NCBI GenBank assembly: GCA_002339345.1
Contig: DDKM01000045.1
Coordinates: 1 to 6,430, forward strand
Length of the DNA: 6,430 nucleotides
Direction of reading: 5' to 3'
Origin: Firmicutes bacterium UBA2598
GTDB taxonomy: Bacteria; Bacillota; PH28-bin88
Within the stretch, counting starts at the first letter, position 1; every line of letters begins with the position of its first letter. A program made the position numbers and the translations under genes. Below, one piece after another: positions 1 to 5,548 of this stretch. The notes beneath the pieces are model-generated. The model saw only the letters and a list, made by a program, of their open reading frames with translations, ran no database searches and was not told where the DNA came from.

Positions 1-1110
1 CAGCTTGGCCAGGCGCTCCTGCAGCTTTTCCCTGTCAAATTCCGAGGTTGATTCCTCGTGCTGGCGCCGGATCTGGGCCACCCGCTGCTGGATGGCTTCG
101 GCGGAACCGCGGCCTTCCACAATCACCGTTTCATCCTTTTTGAGGCGGACCTGGCGGCACTGTCCCAGCATATTCAGGGTTACCTTATCCAGCTTCAGCC
201 CTTTTTCCTCGGAAATCACCTGGCCGTTGGTCAGTACTGCGATATCCTCCAGCATCGCTTTACGGCGGTCGCCGAAACCGGGAGCCTTTACCGCCACTGC
301 CGTAAAGGTACCCCGCAGCTTGTTCACCACTAGGGTGGCCAGGGCTTCTCCCTCCACATCCTCGGCAATCACCAGCAAGGGTTTGCCCGTTTGCACCACC
401 TTTTCCAACACCGGCAGCAAATCGGCAATGGCGGAAATTTTACGGTCGGTGATCAGGATATAGGGTTCGTTCAGTACCGCCTCCATCTTGTCGGTGTCGG
501 TAATCATGTAGGGAGAGATATAGCCGCGGTCAAACTGCATGCCCTCCACCACTTCCAGGTAGGTCCCAAAGCCCTGGGACTCTTCCACGGTGATGACACC
601 GTCCTTGCCCACCTTTTCCATGGCGTCCGCCACAAGTTGGCCGATTTCCCGGTCATTGGCGGAGATGGACGCTACCTGGGCAATGGCTTCCTTGCCTTCA
701 ATGGGTTTGGCATCCTTTTTCAGTTCTTCCACTACCACCGCAACGGCCTTTTCAATACCCTTTTTCAAAAGCATGGGATTAGCCCCGGCTGCCACGTTGC
801 GCAATCCCTCTTTAATAATGGCATGGGCCAGTACGGTAGCAGTGGTGGTACCGTCTCCCGCCACATCATTGGTCTTGGTGGCCACCTCCCGCGCCAGCTG
901 GGCCCCCATGTTCTCCAGCGGGTCGGGCACCTGCACCTCCCGGGCGATGGTCACCCCATCATTGGTAATGGTGGGGGAACCAAACTTCTTGTCCAGCACC
1001 ACATTACGCCCCTTGGGGCCCAGGGTAACGCGGACCGCATCGGCCAGTACCGCCACACCCCTCTCCAGGGCATACCGGGCATCCTCTTTAAAGGTAATTT
1101 GTTTCGGCAA
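1..1110 (-). CDS. groEL: Chaperonin GroEL (60 kDa, Hsp60), C-terminal part outside the window
   Basis: ATP-driven cytoplasmic folding chaperonin that forms a double heptameric ring capped by GroES. The reading frame begins at a TTG codon (1108-1110) and gives MPKQITFKEDARYALERGV, the expected GroEL N-terminus. A perfect AGGAGG lies 8 nt upstream. No ATG or GTG fits, so TTG is the start. Visible landmarks are TLGPKGRNVVLD (about residues 29-40), the nucleotide-binding GDGTTTATVLA (85-95, with Asp86 matching E. coli Asp87), the apical AEDVEGEALATLVVN, and KAPGFGDRRKAML. The visible 370 codons end at REKLQERLAKL, so about 170 residues are missing, including the second equatorial segment and the C-terminal tail. 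The gene follows groES by 11 nt and is co-transcribed from the CIRCE-controlled promoter. Identity is certain; only the C-terminus is unseen. Confidence 0.98.
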   Translation of the reverse strand, partial: MPKQITFKEDARYALERGVAVLADAVRVTLGPKGRNVVLDKKFGSPTITNDGVTIAREVQVPDPLENMGAQLAREVATKTNDVAGDGTTTATVLAHAIIKEGLRNVAAGANPMLLKKGIEKAVAVVVEELKKDAKPIEGKEAIAQVASISANDREIGQLVADAMEKVGKDGVITVEESQGFGTYLEVVEGMQFDRGYISPYMITDTDKMEAVLNEPYILITDRKISAIADLLPVLEKVVQTGKPLLVIAEDVEGEALATLVVNKLRGTFTAVAVKAPGFGDRRKAMLEDIAVLTNGQVISEEKGLKLDKVTLNMLGQCRQVRLKKDETVIVEGRGSAEAIQQRVAQIRRQHEESTSEFDREKLQERLAKL

Positions 1111-1117
1111 GTGCTTT

Positions 1118-1123
1118 CCTCCT
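1118..1123 (-). promoter_or_regulatory. groEL ribosome binding site, overlaps the groES stop
   Basis: A perfect AGGAGG reads on the minus strand and shares its first bases with the groES TAG stop (1122-1124). It lies 8 nt before TTG at 1110. It decides the unusual TTG start of groEL and suggests translational coupling between the two chaperonin genes. Confidence 0.9.
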
Positions 1124-1409
1124 ACTGGATGACAGCCAGAATATCCCGTTCACTAACGATCAGGTATTCTTCCCCGTCAACCTTTACTTCCGTACCGGCA
1201 TATTTGGAATAAATGACTTTGTCCCCAACCTTGACATCCAGGGCCACCTTTTCCCCGCTGTCCAGGGTCCGGCCGGCGCCGACAGCCATCACTTCACCCT
1301 GCTGGGGCTTTTCCTTGGCTGTATCAGGAAGGACAATGCCGCTTTTTGTTTTTTCCTCCTGGGCCAGCACCTTGATAACCACCCGATCACCCATTGGTTG
1401 GATTTTCAT
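1122..1409 (-). CDS. groES: Co-chaperonin GroES (10 kDa, Hsp10)
   Basis: Heptameric lid that binds the GroEL apical domains and encloses the folding chamber in the cytoplasm. The 95-residue product has the normal family length. It shows the N-terminal MKIQPMGDRVVIK strand, the mobile GroEL-binding loop EEKTKSGIVLPDTAKEKP (about residues 18-35) with the IVL contact triplet, then QGEVMAVGAG, VGDKVIYSKYAGTEV and the C-terminal EEYLIVSERDILAVI. The start is ATG at 1407-1409. The AAGGAGGT upstream is very strong but ends about 12 nt away, slightly longer than ideal; no better in-frame ATG, GTG or TTG is present. It is the first gene of the groESL unit, downstream of a sigma-A-like promoter and a CIRCE operator, so HrcA repression with heat induction is expected. 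Confidence 0.98.
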   Translation of the reverse strand: MKIQPMGDRVVIKVLAQEEKTKSGIVLPDTAKEKPQQGEVMAVGAGRTLDSGEKVALDVKVGDKVIYSKYAGTEVKVDGEEYLIVSERDILAVIQ

Positions 1410-1421
1410 TTCTACCAGACA

Positions 1422-1429
1422 ACCTCCTT
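1422..1429 (-). promoter_or_regulatory. groES ribosome binding site
   Basis: AAGGAGGT on the minus strand is an eight-base match to the 16S anti-Shine-Dalgarno sequence. It ends about 12 nt before the groES ATG (1409). Such a strong site fits a highly expressed gene. Confidence 0.85.
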
Positions 1430-1456
1430 ACATATGTTTTATCGGCTGGCTGTTTG

Positions 1457-1483
1457 TTAGCACTCATTTTTTTTGAGTGCTAA
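1457..1483 (-). promoter_or_regulatory. CIRCE operator (HrcA binding site) of groESL
   Basis: The sequence is TTAGCACTC, a 9-nt spacer that is almost all T on the plus strand, then GAGTGCTAA. This is an exact match to the CIRCE consensus, with both arms perfect. Pairing extends two more bases on each side (1455-1485). It starts about 5 nt downstream of the predicted transcription start and lies 47 nt before the groES ATG, the usual position in Firmicutes. Binding of the repressor HrcA here is established for this element; the hrcA gene itself is not in the window. Confidence 0.98.
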
Positions 1484-1494
1484 CATCGATTATT

Positions 1495-1523
1495 ATCATA
1501 ACCGCTAGCCTTATTGCCAGCAA
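1495..1523 (-). promoter_or_regulatory. Vegetative (sigma-A type) promoter of groESL
   Basis: On the minus strand, TTGCTG (1518-1523) and TATGAT (1495-1500) are separated by exactly 17 nt, close to the TTGACA/TATAAT consensus. The expected transcription start is near 1488, just ahead of the CIRCE element. This layout is classical for HrcA-regulated groESL operons. The call rests on sequence match and position only. Confidence 0.85.
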
Positions 1524-1719
1524 CCCCAAAATTTACGGTTTTTGGCCCACCACCTCCAAAAATGCTACGTCTTAACACCATTACATCAAATTGCTTCATA
1601 AAGCTCGCATTTTCTGCCAACTATGTAATGAAGGGGCTTTCCATTCCAGTAATGATTCCCACGGCAAAATATTTGCCAACTAAGGGAAGAATTATACAGG
1701 CCGGCACCTGTGCAATGAG
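1524..1719. other. AT-rich intergenic stretch without a convincing gene
   Basis: This stretch lies between the pduL terminator and the groESL promoter and is clearly more AT-rich than the flanking genes. I see no gene here with a start, a ribosome binding site and a recognisable product. It contains a short perfect inverted repeat, GGCAAA-ATA-TTTGCC (1663-1677), and an 8-nt direct repeat GCCAACTA (1616-1623 and 1675-1682). A minus-strand frame is open from 1779 to 1483 except for one TAG at 1621-1623; its first half would encode a hydrophobic segment. It has no credible start and overlaps the terminator, so it is not called as a gene. Confidence 0.6.
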
Positions 1720-1764
1720 AAAAACCACCAGGCTTCCCGTGGGGGCTTTGCCTTGGTGGTTTTT
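1720..1764 (-). terminator. Rho-independent terminator of pduL
   Basis: The arms AAAAACCACC (1720-1729) and GGTGGTTTTT (1755-1764) pair perfectly. They extend inward through AGGC/GCCT (1730-1733 with 1750-1753), with a single bulged base at 1754. The result is a 14-bp stem with a GC-rich core and a loop of about 16 nt. Read on the minus strand it ends in a T run, 24 nt after the pduL stop. The symmetric A and T tracts mean it could also stop transcription from the other side, though no plus-strand gene ends here. Confidence 0.9.
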
Positions 1765-1788
1765 GACACCTTGATGTCCTTAAGGAGA

Positions 1789-2403
1789 CTAACCGGCCAG
1801 ATGCAGGGCGGACGGCTCCTTGCTCAAGATATAGACCAGTTCATCGTTTTTCACCATTGCCGCATTGGCCTCATCGGTATCCAGGTGTATTTCCAGGTTA
1901 AAGCTGGGATGTACCCGTACCAGCACATGGTGGAACACCACTTCCCGCACCGTACCCGCCAGTACCGTAACCCGGTCGTTATCCCGCAGACCAGCCAACT
2001 GGGCATCCTTGGGACTCATATGGATGTGTCGCTCCGCAATGATCACGCCCCTGGACAGGGTCACCGCACCCTTGGGACCTACCAGGTGACAGCCGGGGCT
2101 ATCCTCAAGCTTGCCCGATTCCCGTACAGGTGGGGTAATGCCAAGCCGGAAAGAATCGGTCAGGGATACCTCAATCTGGGTCTCCCCCCTGGCCGGCCCC
2201 AACACCCGTACGTTCTCCAGGATACCCTTCGGCCCAATGACAGTCACCGTCTCGTTGCAAGCAAACTGCCCGATCTGGCGCTGATCCTTCATCTTGGTCA
2301 GCTGGTACCCCTGGCCGAACAGGATTTCCACGTGTTGTTGGGACAGGTGTACATGACGGTTGGAAATACCCACGGGGACTGCGAGCAAAGCATGCTTACA
2401 CAC
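1789..2403 (-). CDS. pduL: PduL-type phosphate acyltransferase (phosphate propanoyltransferase / phosphotransacetylase)
   Basis: Converts acyl-CoA plus phosphate to acyl-phosphate plus CoA. In anaerobes lacking classical Pta, PduL supplies acetyl- or propionyl-phosphate for ATP formation by acetate kinase. The product is 204 residues. Zinc-site motifs are visible: GISNRHVHLS (His17, His19), QIEVS (Glu78), ERHIHMSP (His126, His128) and EIHLDTDEANAA (His173). The order is that of the duplicated PduL beta-barrel domains. I chose GTG at 2401-2403, which has AGGAGG 8 nt upstream. The frame extends to an ATG at 2427, but that ATG lacks a ribosome binding site and the Shine-Dalgarno sequence would lie inside the coding region. 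The N-terminus begins almost directly at the barrel, with no long helical encapsulation peptide. No microcompartment shell gene is nearby, so a free cytoplasmic enzyme is inferred. Substrate preference (acetyl or propionyl) cannot be read from sequence. Confidence 0.93.
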   Translation of the reverse strand: MCKHALLAVPVGISNRHVHLSQQHVEILFGQGYQLTKMKDQRQIGQFACNETVTVIGPKGILENVRVLGPARGETQIEVSLTDSFRLGITPPVRESGKLEDSPGCHLVGPKGAVTLSRGVIIAERHIHMSPKDAQLAGLRDNDRVTVLAGTVREVVFHHVLVRVHPSFNLEIHLDTDEANAAMVKNDELVYILSKEPSALHLAG

Positions 2404-2411
2404 CTTGTTTC

Positions 2412-2417
2412 CCTCCT
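2412..2417 (-). promoter_or_regulatory. pduL ribosome binding site that fixes the GTG start
   Basis: AGGAGG on the minus strand, within AAAGGAGGG, lies 8 nt before GTG at 2403. The alternative ATG at 2425-2427 is upstream of this site and has no Shine-Dalgarno of its own, so the shorter reading is preferred. Confidence 0.85.
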
Positions 2418-2442
2418 TTGGCACCATTCGCGGGCAGTTTTT

Positions 2443-2475
2443 TACCGTTCACCGCATATATAGTACCGCTCACCG
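2443..2475. repeat. Tandem direct repeat at the pduL transcription start, possible operator
   Basis: On the plus strand TACCGTTCACCG (2443-2454) and TACCGCTCACCG (2464-2475) differ at one base and are spaced exactly 21 bp apart, two helical turns. On the minus strand each copy reads CGGTGA-N-CGGTA, itself two related half-sites. The upstream copy overlaps the predicted transcription start (about 2471) and the other lies in the leader. The position suits a repressor site, but no matching regulator is known to me and chance is possible. Confidence 0.45.
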
Positions 2476-2477
2476 TC

Positions 2478-2507
2478 ATTATAGCACCGCCTTGAACGGG
2501 AGGGCAA
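2478..2507 (-). promoter_or_regulatory. Promoter of pduL with extended -10
   Basis: On the minus strand, TTGCCC (2502-2507) is followed after 18 nt by a perfect TATAAT (2478-2483), preceded by TGC, giving an extended -10 (TGnTATAAT). The predicted start is near 2471, leaving a leader of about 68 nt before the pduL GTG. It makes pduL transcriptionally separable from the upstream Moco operon. Confidence 0.8.
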
Positions 2508-2535
2508 CAGGTGGAAAATATGTTGTAATAGGAAA

Positions 2536-2550
2536 ACTAGTTGAACTAGT
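2536..2550. repeat. 15-bp perfect palindrome upstream of the pduL promoter
   Basis: ACTAGTT-G-AACTAGT is a perfect inverted repeat, and ACTAGT, itself palindromic, also occurs twice in direct orientation within it. It lies about 29 bp upstream of the pduL -35 and 21 bp after the mog stop. As RNA it could only form a short AT-rich hairpin (5 bp, plus G-U pairs) followed by UUUUCC, a poor terminator. A protein-binding site is at least as likely. Confidence 0.45.
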
Positions 2551-2571
2551 CCAACAATTTACCCGACCGGC

Positions 2572-3087
2572 CTAGCCCCCTTGCGGGAGGTTGCCGCATT
2601 CCAAGGCCGACCCTTGTAAAATGGCCAGGCCGTGGGGCAATGCGGGTAAAATGGCATGCAGGCATTCCCGCACGGCCTTTGGACTGCCCGGCAGGTTGAC
2701 AATCAAGGTACGGCCCCGGATCCCGGCCACCGCCCTGGATAGCATGGCCTGGGGAGTTATTTTCAGGCTTTCCAGCCGCATGGCTTCCGCCAGTCCCGGG
2801 GCGGGGCGATCCACCACCGCCATGGTGGCCTCCGGGGTGACATCCCGGGGTGAAAAACCCGTACCGCCGGTGGTCAATACCAGATTCAACTGCAGGATAT
2901 CGGCATATTCCTTTAACTTCTCTTCCAGGAGTGCCCGCTCATCCGGCACCACCACATAGGCGGACACGGTACCCCCAATCTCCCCGATAATCTCCCTGAT
3001 GGTCTCACCGCTTTTGTCCTCCCGTTCGCCCCGGGAACCCTTGTCACTGGCGGTGATAATTCCTACCGTAAAGCTTCCACCGGCCAC
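2572..3087 (-). CDS. mog: Molybdopterin adenylyltransferase, MogA/MoaB family
   Basis: Activates molybdopterin with ATP to give adenylyl-molybdopterin, the substrate for MoeA, in the cytoplasm. The 171-residue product is a single MoCF-biosynthesis domain. It opens with FTVGIITASDKGSRG (about 6-20). It then has the pterin/nucleotide-binding LVLTTGGTGFSPRDVTPEAT (69-88) with the GGTG loop and the Asp of RDVT, followed by SRAVAGIRGRTLIVNLPGSP (117-136). The start is GTG at 3085-3087. It follows a G-rich stretch holding two Shine-Dalgarno-like cores, 4 and 10 nt away. A TTG at 3111 would put that stretch inside the gene and add an implausible glycine-rich leader. It overlaps the end of moaC by 25 nt, indicating translational coupling. 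MogA and MoaB are hard to separate at this length; adenylyltransferase activity is the family assignment. Confidence 0.93.
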   Translation of the reverse strand: MAGGSFTVGIITASDKGSRGEREDKSGETIREIIGEIGGTVSAYVVVPDERALLEEKLKEYADILQLNLVLTTGGTGFSPRDVTPEATMAVVDRPAPGLAEAMRLESLKITPQAMLSRAVAGIRGRTLIVNLPGSPKAVRECLHAILPALPHGLAILQGSALECGNLPQGG

Positions 3088-3572
3088 CTGTCCTCCCCCT
3101 CCCTGACCCAATCACCGCTCTTGCCGCCCCTTTTGCTCACCAGCCGGAGCCCATCGATAACCATGGCCCGATCCACCGCCTTAACCATGTCATAGATGGT
3201 CAGGGCGGCCACGCTGGCAGCAGTGAGGGCCTCCATTTCCACACCAGTCTTGCCAGTAGTGGTAACCCTGGCCTCAATATGCACCGCCGGCTGTCGTTCA
3301 TCCAGCAGGAAATCCACCGTTGCCGACGTAATAGCCAGGGGATGGCACATGGGGATCAGGTCACCGGTGCGCTTGGCCGCCATAATCCCGGCCACCCTCG
3401 CCACACCCAGCACATCCCCCTTGGCGGCAGTGCCGGCAGCGATCATCGCCAGGGTACTGCCCTCCATGTTAACCCTGGCCCGGGCCACCGCCTCCCGCAG
3501 GGTATCCACCTTTTGCCCCACATCCACCATCCTGGCCTTCCCCTGCTGGTCGAAATGGGTTAACCTTTCCAC
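3063..3572 (-). CDS. moaC: Cyclic pyranopterin monophosphate synthase MoaC
   Basis: Converts the MoaA product 3',8-cyclo-GTP to cyclic pyranopterin monophosphate, the first stable Moco intermediate. The 169-residue product begins MERLTHFDQQGKARMVDVG, typical of the family. Catalytic residues fall at E. coli numbering: Lys51 (AAKGD), His77 (PMCHPL), the VEMEAL segment (111-116), Asp128 and Lys131 (IYDMVKAVD). The C-terminus has KRGGKSGDW. I chose GTG at 3570-3572, with GGGAGG 7 nt upstream. An ATG at 3585-3587 overlaps the preceding stop as TAATG but has no ribosome binding site; a GTG at 3611 would run deep into the upstream gene. It sits 14 nt after moeA-PBP and overlaps mog. The partner MoaA is not in the window. 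Confidence 0.96.
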   Translation of the reverse strand: MERLTHFDQQGKARMVDVGQKVDTLREAVARARVNMEGSTLAMIAAGTAAKGDVLGVARVAGIMAAKRTGDLIPMCHPLAITSATVDFLLDERQPAVHIEARVTTTGKTGVEMEALTAASVAALTIYDMVKAVDRAMVIDGLRLVSKRGGKSGDWVREGEDRWPVEALR

Positions 3573-3586
3573 ACCACCACCTCCCA

Positions 3587-5521
3587 TTAACTGTTGTCTT
3601 GGATTATCCACAGTTGTCCACAGTGGCGTAAATCATACCCGCCCAGGGCGGCCACCTCAGCCTGGAAGGCGGGATCTAAAAGCACCTGCCGCAGTGCCGC
3701 CACACCCGGGTGATCCCAGTGGGCCTGGGGTATACACAGATCATAACGTTCCTCCGCCAGTGGAATGAAATCCAGACCCAGGGCTTTGGCGGCGGCAAAG
3801 ATACCCATGCCGGCATCGGCACTGCCGCTCTGTACTGCAACCGCCACCGCCAGGTGGGTATACTCCTCCCGGTTGTAACCGTGGATCTGCCCAGCCGCCA
3901 ATCCCATTTTGTTGAGCAGGTAGTCCAAAAGGATACGGGTGCCTGCACCCGCCTGCCTATTGACGAACCGTATCCCGGGCCGGGCCAAATCCGCCAGACC
4001 CGTAATGCCCAGGGGATTACCCTTAGGGACCATCAAGCCCTGCTGCCGGTAGGCCACATGCACCAGGCAAACCGCTATCCCAGGCAGATATTTCCGCACA
4101 TAATGGGTGTTGTAATCCCCGGTCTCGGGATCCAGGAGGTGGATGCCCGCCCCATGGGCCTCGCCCCGCCGCAGGGCCAGCAGACCGCCCAAGCTTCCCA
4201 CATTGGCAGAACTGAGGATTGTACCCGGTATGGTGCACTGCAGGCGGCTAGCCAGCACATCCAGGGAGAGATCGTGGCTGCCGGTAATGATTACCGCCCG
4301 GCCCACTTCCCCCAAAGGCCGCAAAAGGGTCACCTCAACCCGTTCACCCGCCGCCAGGCCCTCCCGTTCGCCCGGCACCACCAAAAGGCCGTCCGCCCGC
4401 ATCAGGGAGGTAATGACCCCCGCCCCACGGGAAATGGGGGTGGCCAACAACCGCTCACCTACCTGGCCCAGTTTTACCCTGATATACTCCTCCTTCCCCA
4501 AGGCGGAAAAGACTTTGCGGGCCAGGGTGGCGGCTATGGTGGGCGGTTCCGGGGGTAGCAGCCCCTGTAGCCGGTATACCACCGGGCGCACAAACAATTC
4601 CGTGGTAAGGGCGGCGGAAACCGGATACCCAGGTATACCTACCACCCCCCGGGTACCGATGATCCCCAGGGCCACCGGTTTACCCGGTTTAATGCCCACC
4701 CCGTGTACCAGCAGGGTGCCCAGTTCCCCGATCACCCGGGCGGTATAATCCTCCCGTCCTGCTGAGGACCCGGCATTGATGATCACCACATGGCATTCCG
4801 CCACAGCCCGCTCCACCGTTTCCTTCAGTACCTCCAGCCGGTCCGGCGTGATGGGGTACACTTTGACCCGGCCGCCCCACTGGGATACCAGCCCACCGAT
4901 CACACGGCTGTTAAATTCCGGGATCTCGCCGGTGCCCGGCTCCCCCTCCGGGGAAACCAGTTCATCCCCTGTTGGGATGACCCCCACAATGGGTTGGGGA
5001 TGGACATCCACCGCCATCACCCCCCCGGCCAGCAACCCTCCCAAATCATAGGGCGTGATACGATGATTAGCAGGTAACAGCATCTCCGCTGCCACCACAT
5101 CTTCGCCCACCTGCCGTACATGATCCCCCGGTGCTACCGGTGCCAGCACCTCCACCGTTCCCTCCCCGGTGTAATGCAGTTCTTCTGCCATCACCACCGC
5201 ATCGGTACCGGGCGGCAGGGCGTCACCGGTGTCCACCTCCCAGGCCTGTACACCCAACACAAGACGGCGAGGGCTGGTTTCCGACGCAAAAAAGGTCTCC
5301 CGTGCCGCCAGAGCCACCCCATCCATGGCCGCCGCAGGATAGTGGGGAACGGACCGCCTTGCATAGACCGTGCCGGCCGTAACCCTCCCCAGTGCGGCAT
5401 CAACCGGTACCCGTTCTGGCTTACCAGGAACCAAAGCCCCCTGTTCTGCCAAAGCTTTTAGAAAAATAGCCAGGGCCTCTGCCCGGGGTGTATTGGCCAG
5501 GTATACCTTGCGACCGGGCAT
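3587..5521 (-). CDS. MoeA molybdenum insertase fused to a C-terminal PBP-like (LysR-substrate-binding type) domain
   Basis: The MoeA part (about residues 1-405) inserts metal into adenylyl-molybdopterin. Visible MoeA motifs are PAAAMDGVAL (Asp67), GDALPPGTDAVVM, PTGDEL (about 183-188), INAGSSAGREDYT (about 248-260), GIKPGKPVALG and GIPGYPVSA, then the C-terminal MoeA beta-barrel. Residues from about 408 to 644 form a second domain (AVIITGSHDLSLDVLAS, SSANVGSLGGLLALRRGEAHGAGIHL, AGAGTRILLDYLL, SADAGMGIFAAAKALGLDF). I recognise it as the periplasmic-binding-protein-like family, often attached to MoeA or to helix-turn-helix domains. There is no signal peptide, so it is cytoplasmic. Oxyanion sensing or delivery is an inference. 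The start is ATG at 5519-5521 (MPGRKVYLANTPRAEAL), with AAGGGG 8 nt upstream; the frame extends to TTG at 5545. It lies 27 nt after the other moeA. The GSSAG loop replaces the usual GGxSxG. Confidence 0.93.
   Translation of the reverse strand: MPGRKVYLANTPRAEALAIFLKALAEQGALVPGKPERVPVDAALGRVTAGTVYARRSVPHYPAAAMDGVALAARETFFASETSPRRLVLGVQAWEVDTGDALPPGTDAVVMAEELHYTGEGTVEVLAPVAPGDHVRQVGEDVVAAEMLLPANHRITPYDLGGLLAGGVMAVDVHPQPIVGVIPTGDELVSPEGEPGTGEIPEFNSRVIGGLVSQWGGRVKVYPITPDRLEVLKETVERAVAECHVVIINAGSSAGREDYTARVIGELGTLLVHGVGIKPGKPVALGIIGTRGVVGIPGYPVSAALTTELFVRPVVYRLQGLLPPEPPTIAATLARKVFSALGKEEYIRVKLGQVGERLLATPISRGAGVITSLMRADGLLVVPGEREGLAAGERVEVTLLRPLGEVGRAVIITGSHDLSLDVLASRLQCTIPGTILSSANVGSLGGLLALRRGEAHGAGIHLLDPETGDYNTHYVRKYLPGIAVCLVHVAYRQQGLMVPKGNPLGITGLADLARPGIRFVNRQAGAGTRILLDYLLNKMGLAAGQIHGYNREEYTHLAVAVAVQSGSADAGMGIFAAAKALGLDFIPLAEERYDLCIPQAHWDHPGVAALRQVLLDPAFQAEVAALGGYDLRHCGQLWIIQDNS
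3604..3622 (+). other. Two DnaA-box-like nonamers in tandem
   Basis: TTATCCACA (3604-3612), a perfect consensus DnaA box, is followed by TTGTCCACA (3614-3622) with one mismatch. They repeat at a 10-bp period, one helical turn. They lie inside the last codons of the moeA-PBP fusion (residues around GQLWIIQD). No AT-rich unwinding region or further boxes are evident, so this is not called an origin; it may be a DnaA titration site or chance. Confidence 0.4.
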
Positions 5522-5548
5522 CCCCTTCACCCCTTCATTCACCAAATA

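Noticed and set aside
391..1212. Plus-strand open frame of 273 codons opposite groEL and groES
   Set aside because: It is the antisense shadow of unmistakable groEL. Its product is His/Gly-rich low-complexity sequence typical of reverse-complemented GC-rich genes, and it spans the groES-groEL junction.
1663..1677. GGCAAA-ATA-TTTGCC inverted repeat as a terminator or operator
   Set aside because: It has a six-base stem, a three-base loop and no T tract, and it is not placed at a promoter. Such short repeats are common by chance in AT-rich DNA.
1514..1774. Plus-strand frame of 86 codons in the pduL-groES gap
   Set aside because: It has no ribosome binding site, runs through the pduL terminator, starts at the groESL -35 region and has no recognisable product.
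1753..2463. Plus-strand open frame of 236 codons opposite pduL
   Set aside because: It is antisense to pduL, begins inside the terminator stem and runs through the pduL promoter; no family is recognisable.
2531..2552. Intrinsic terminator for the Moco operon at the ACTAGTTGAACTAGT palindrome
   Set aside because: The RNA stem would be about 5 A/U-rich pairs plus G-U pairs, with only four U residues before CC. It is too weak to call as a terminator, so the sequence is kept as a palindrome of unknown role.
2404..2571. Riboswitch (for example Moco) upstream of pduL
   Set aside because: The predicted leader is only about 68 nt, and I see no conserved multi-stem architecture. A Moco riboswitch would be expected upstream of the moeA operon, outside the window.
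3604..3622. Replication origin
   Set aside because: There are only two DnaA-like nonamers within a coding region, with no AT-rich unwinding element and no dnaA, dnaN or rep gene in the window.
3710..4558. Plus-strand open frame of 282 codons opposite the moeA-PBP fusion
   Set aside because: The product is Gln/His/Pro/Gly-rich with no recognisable domain, and it lies fully antisense to a gene with clear motifs.
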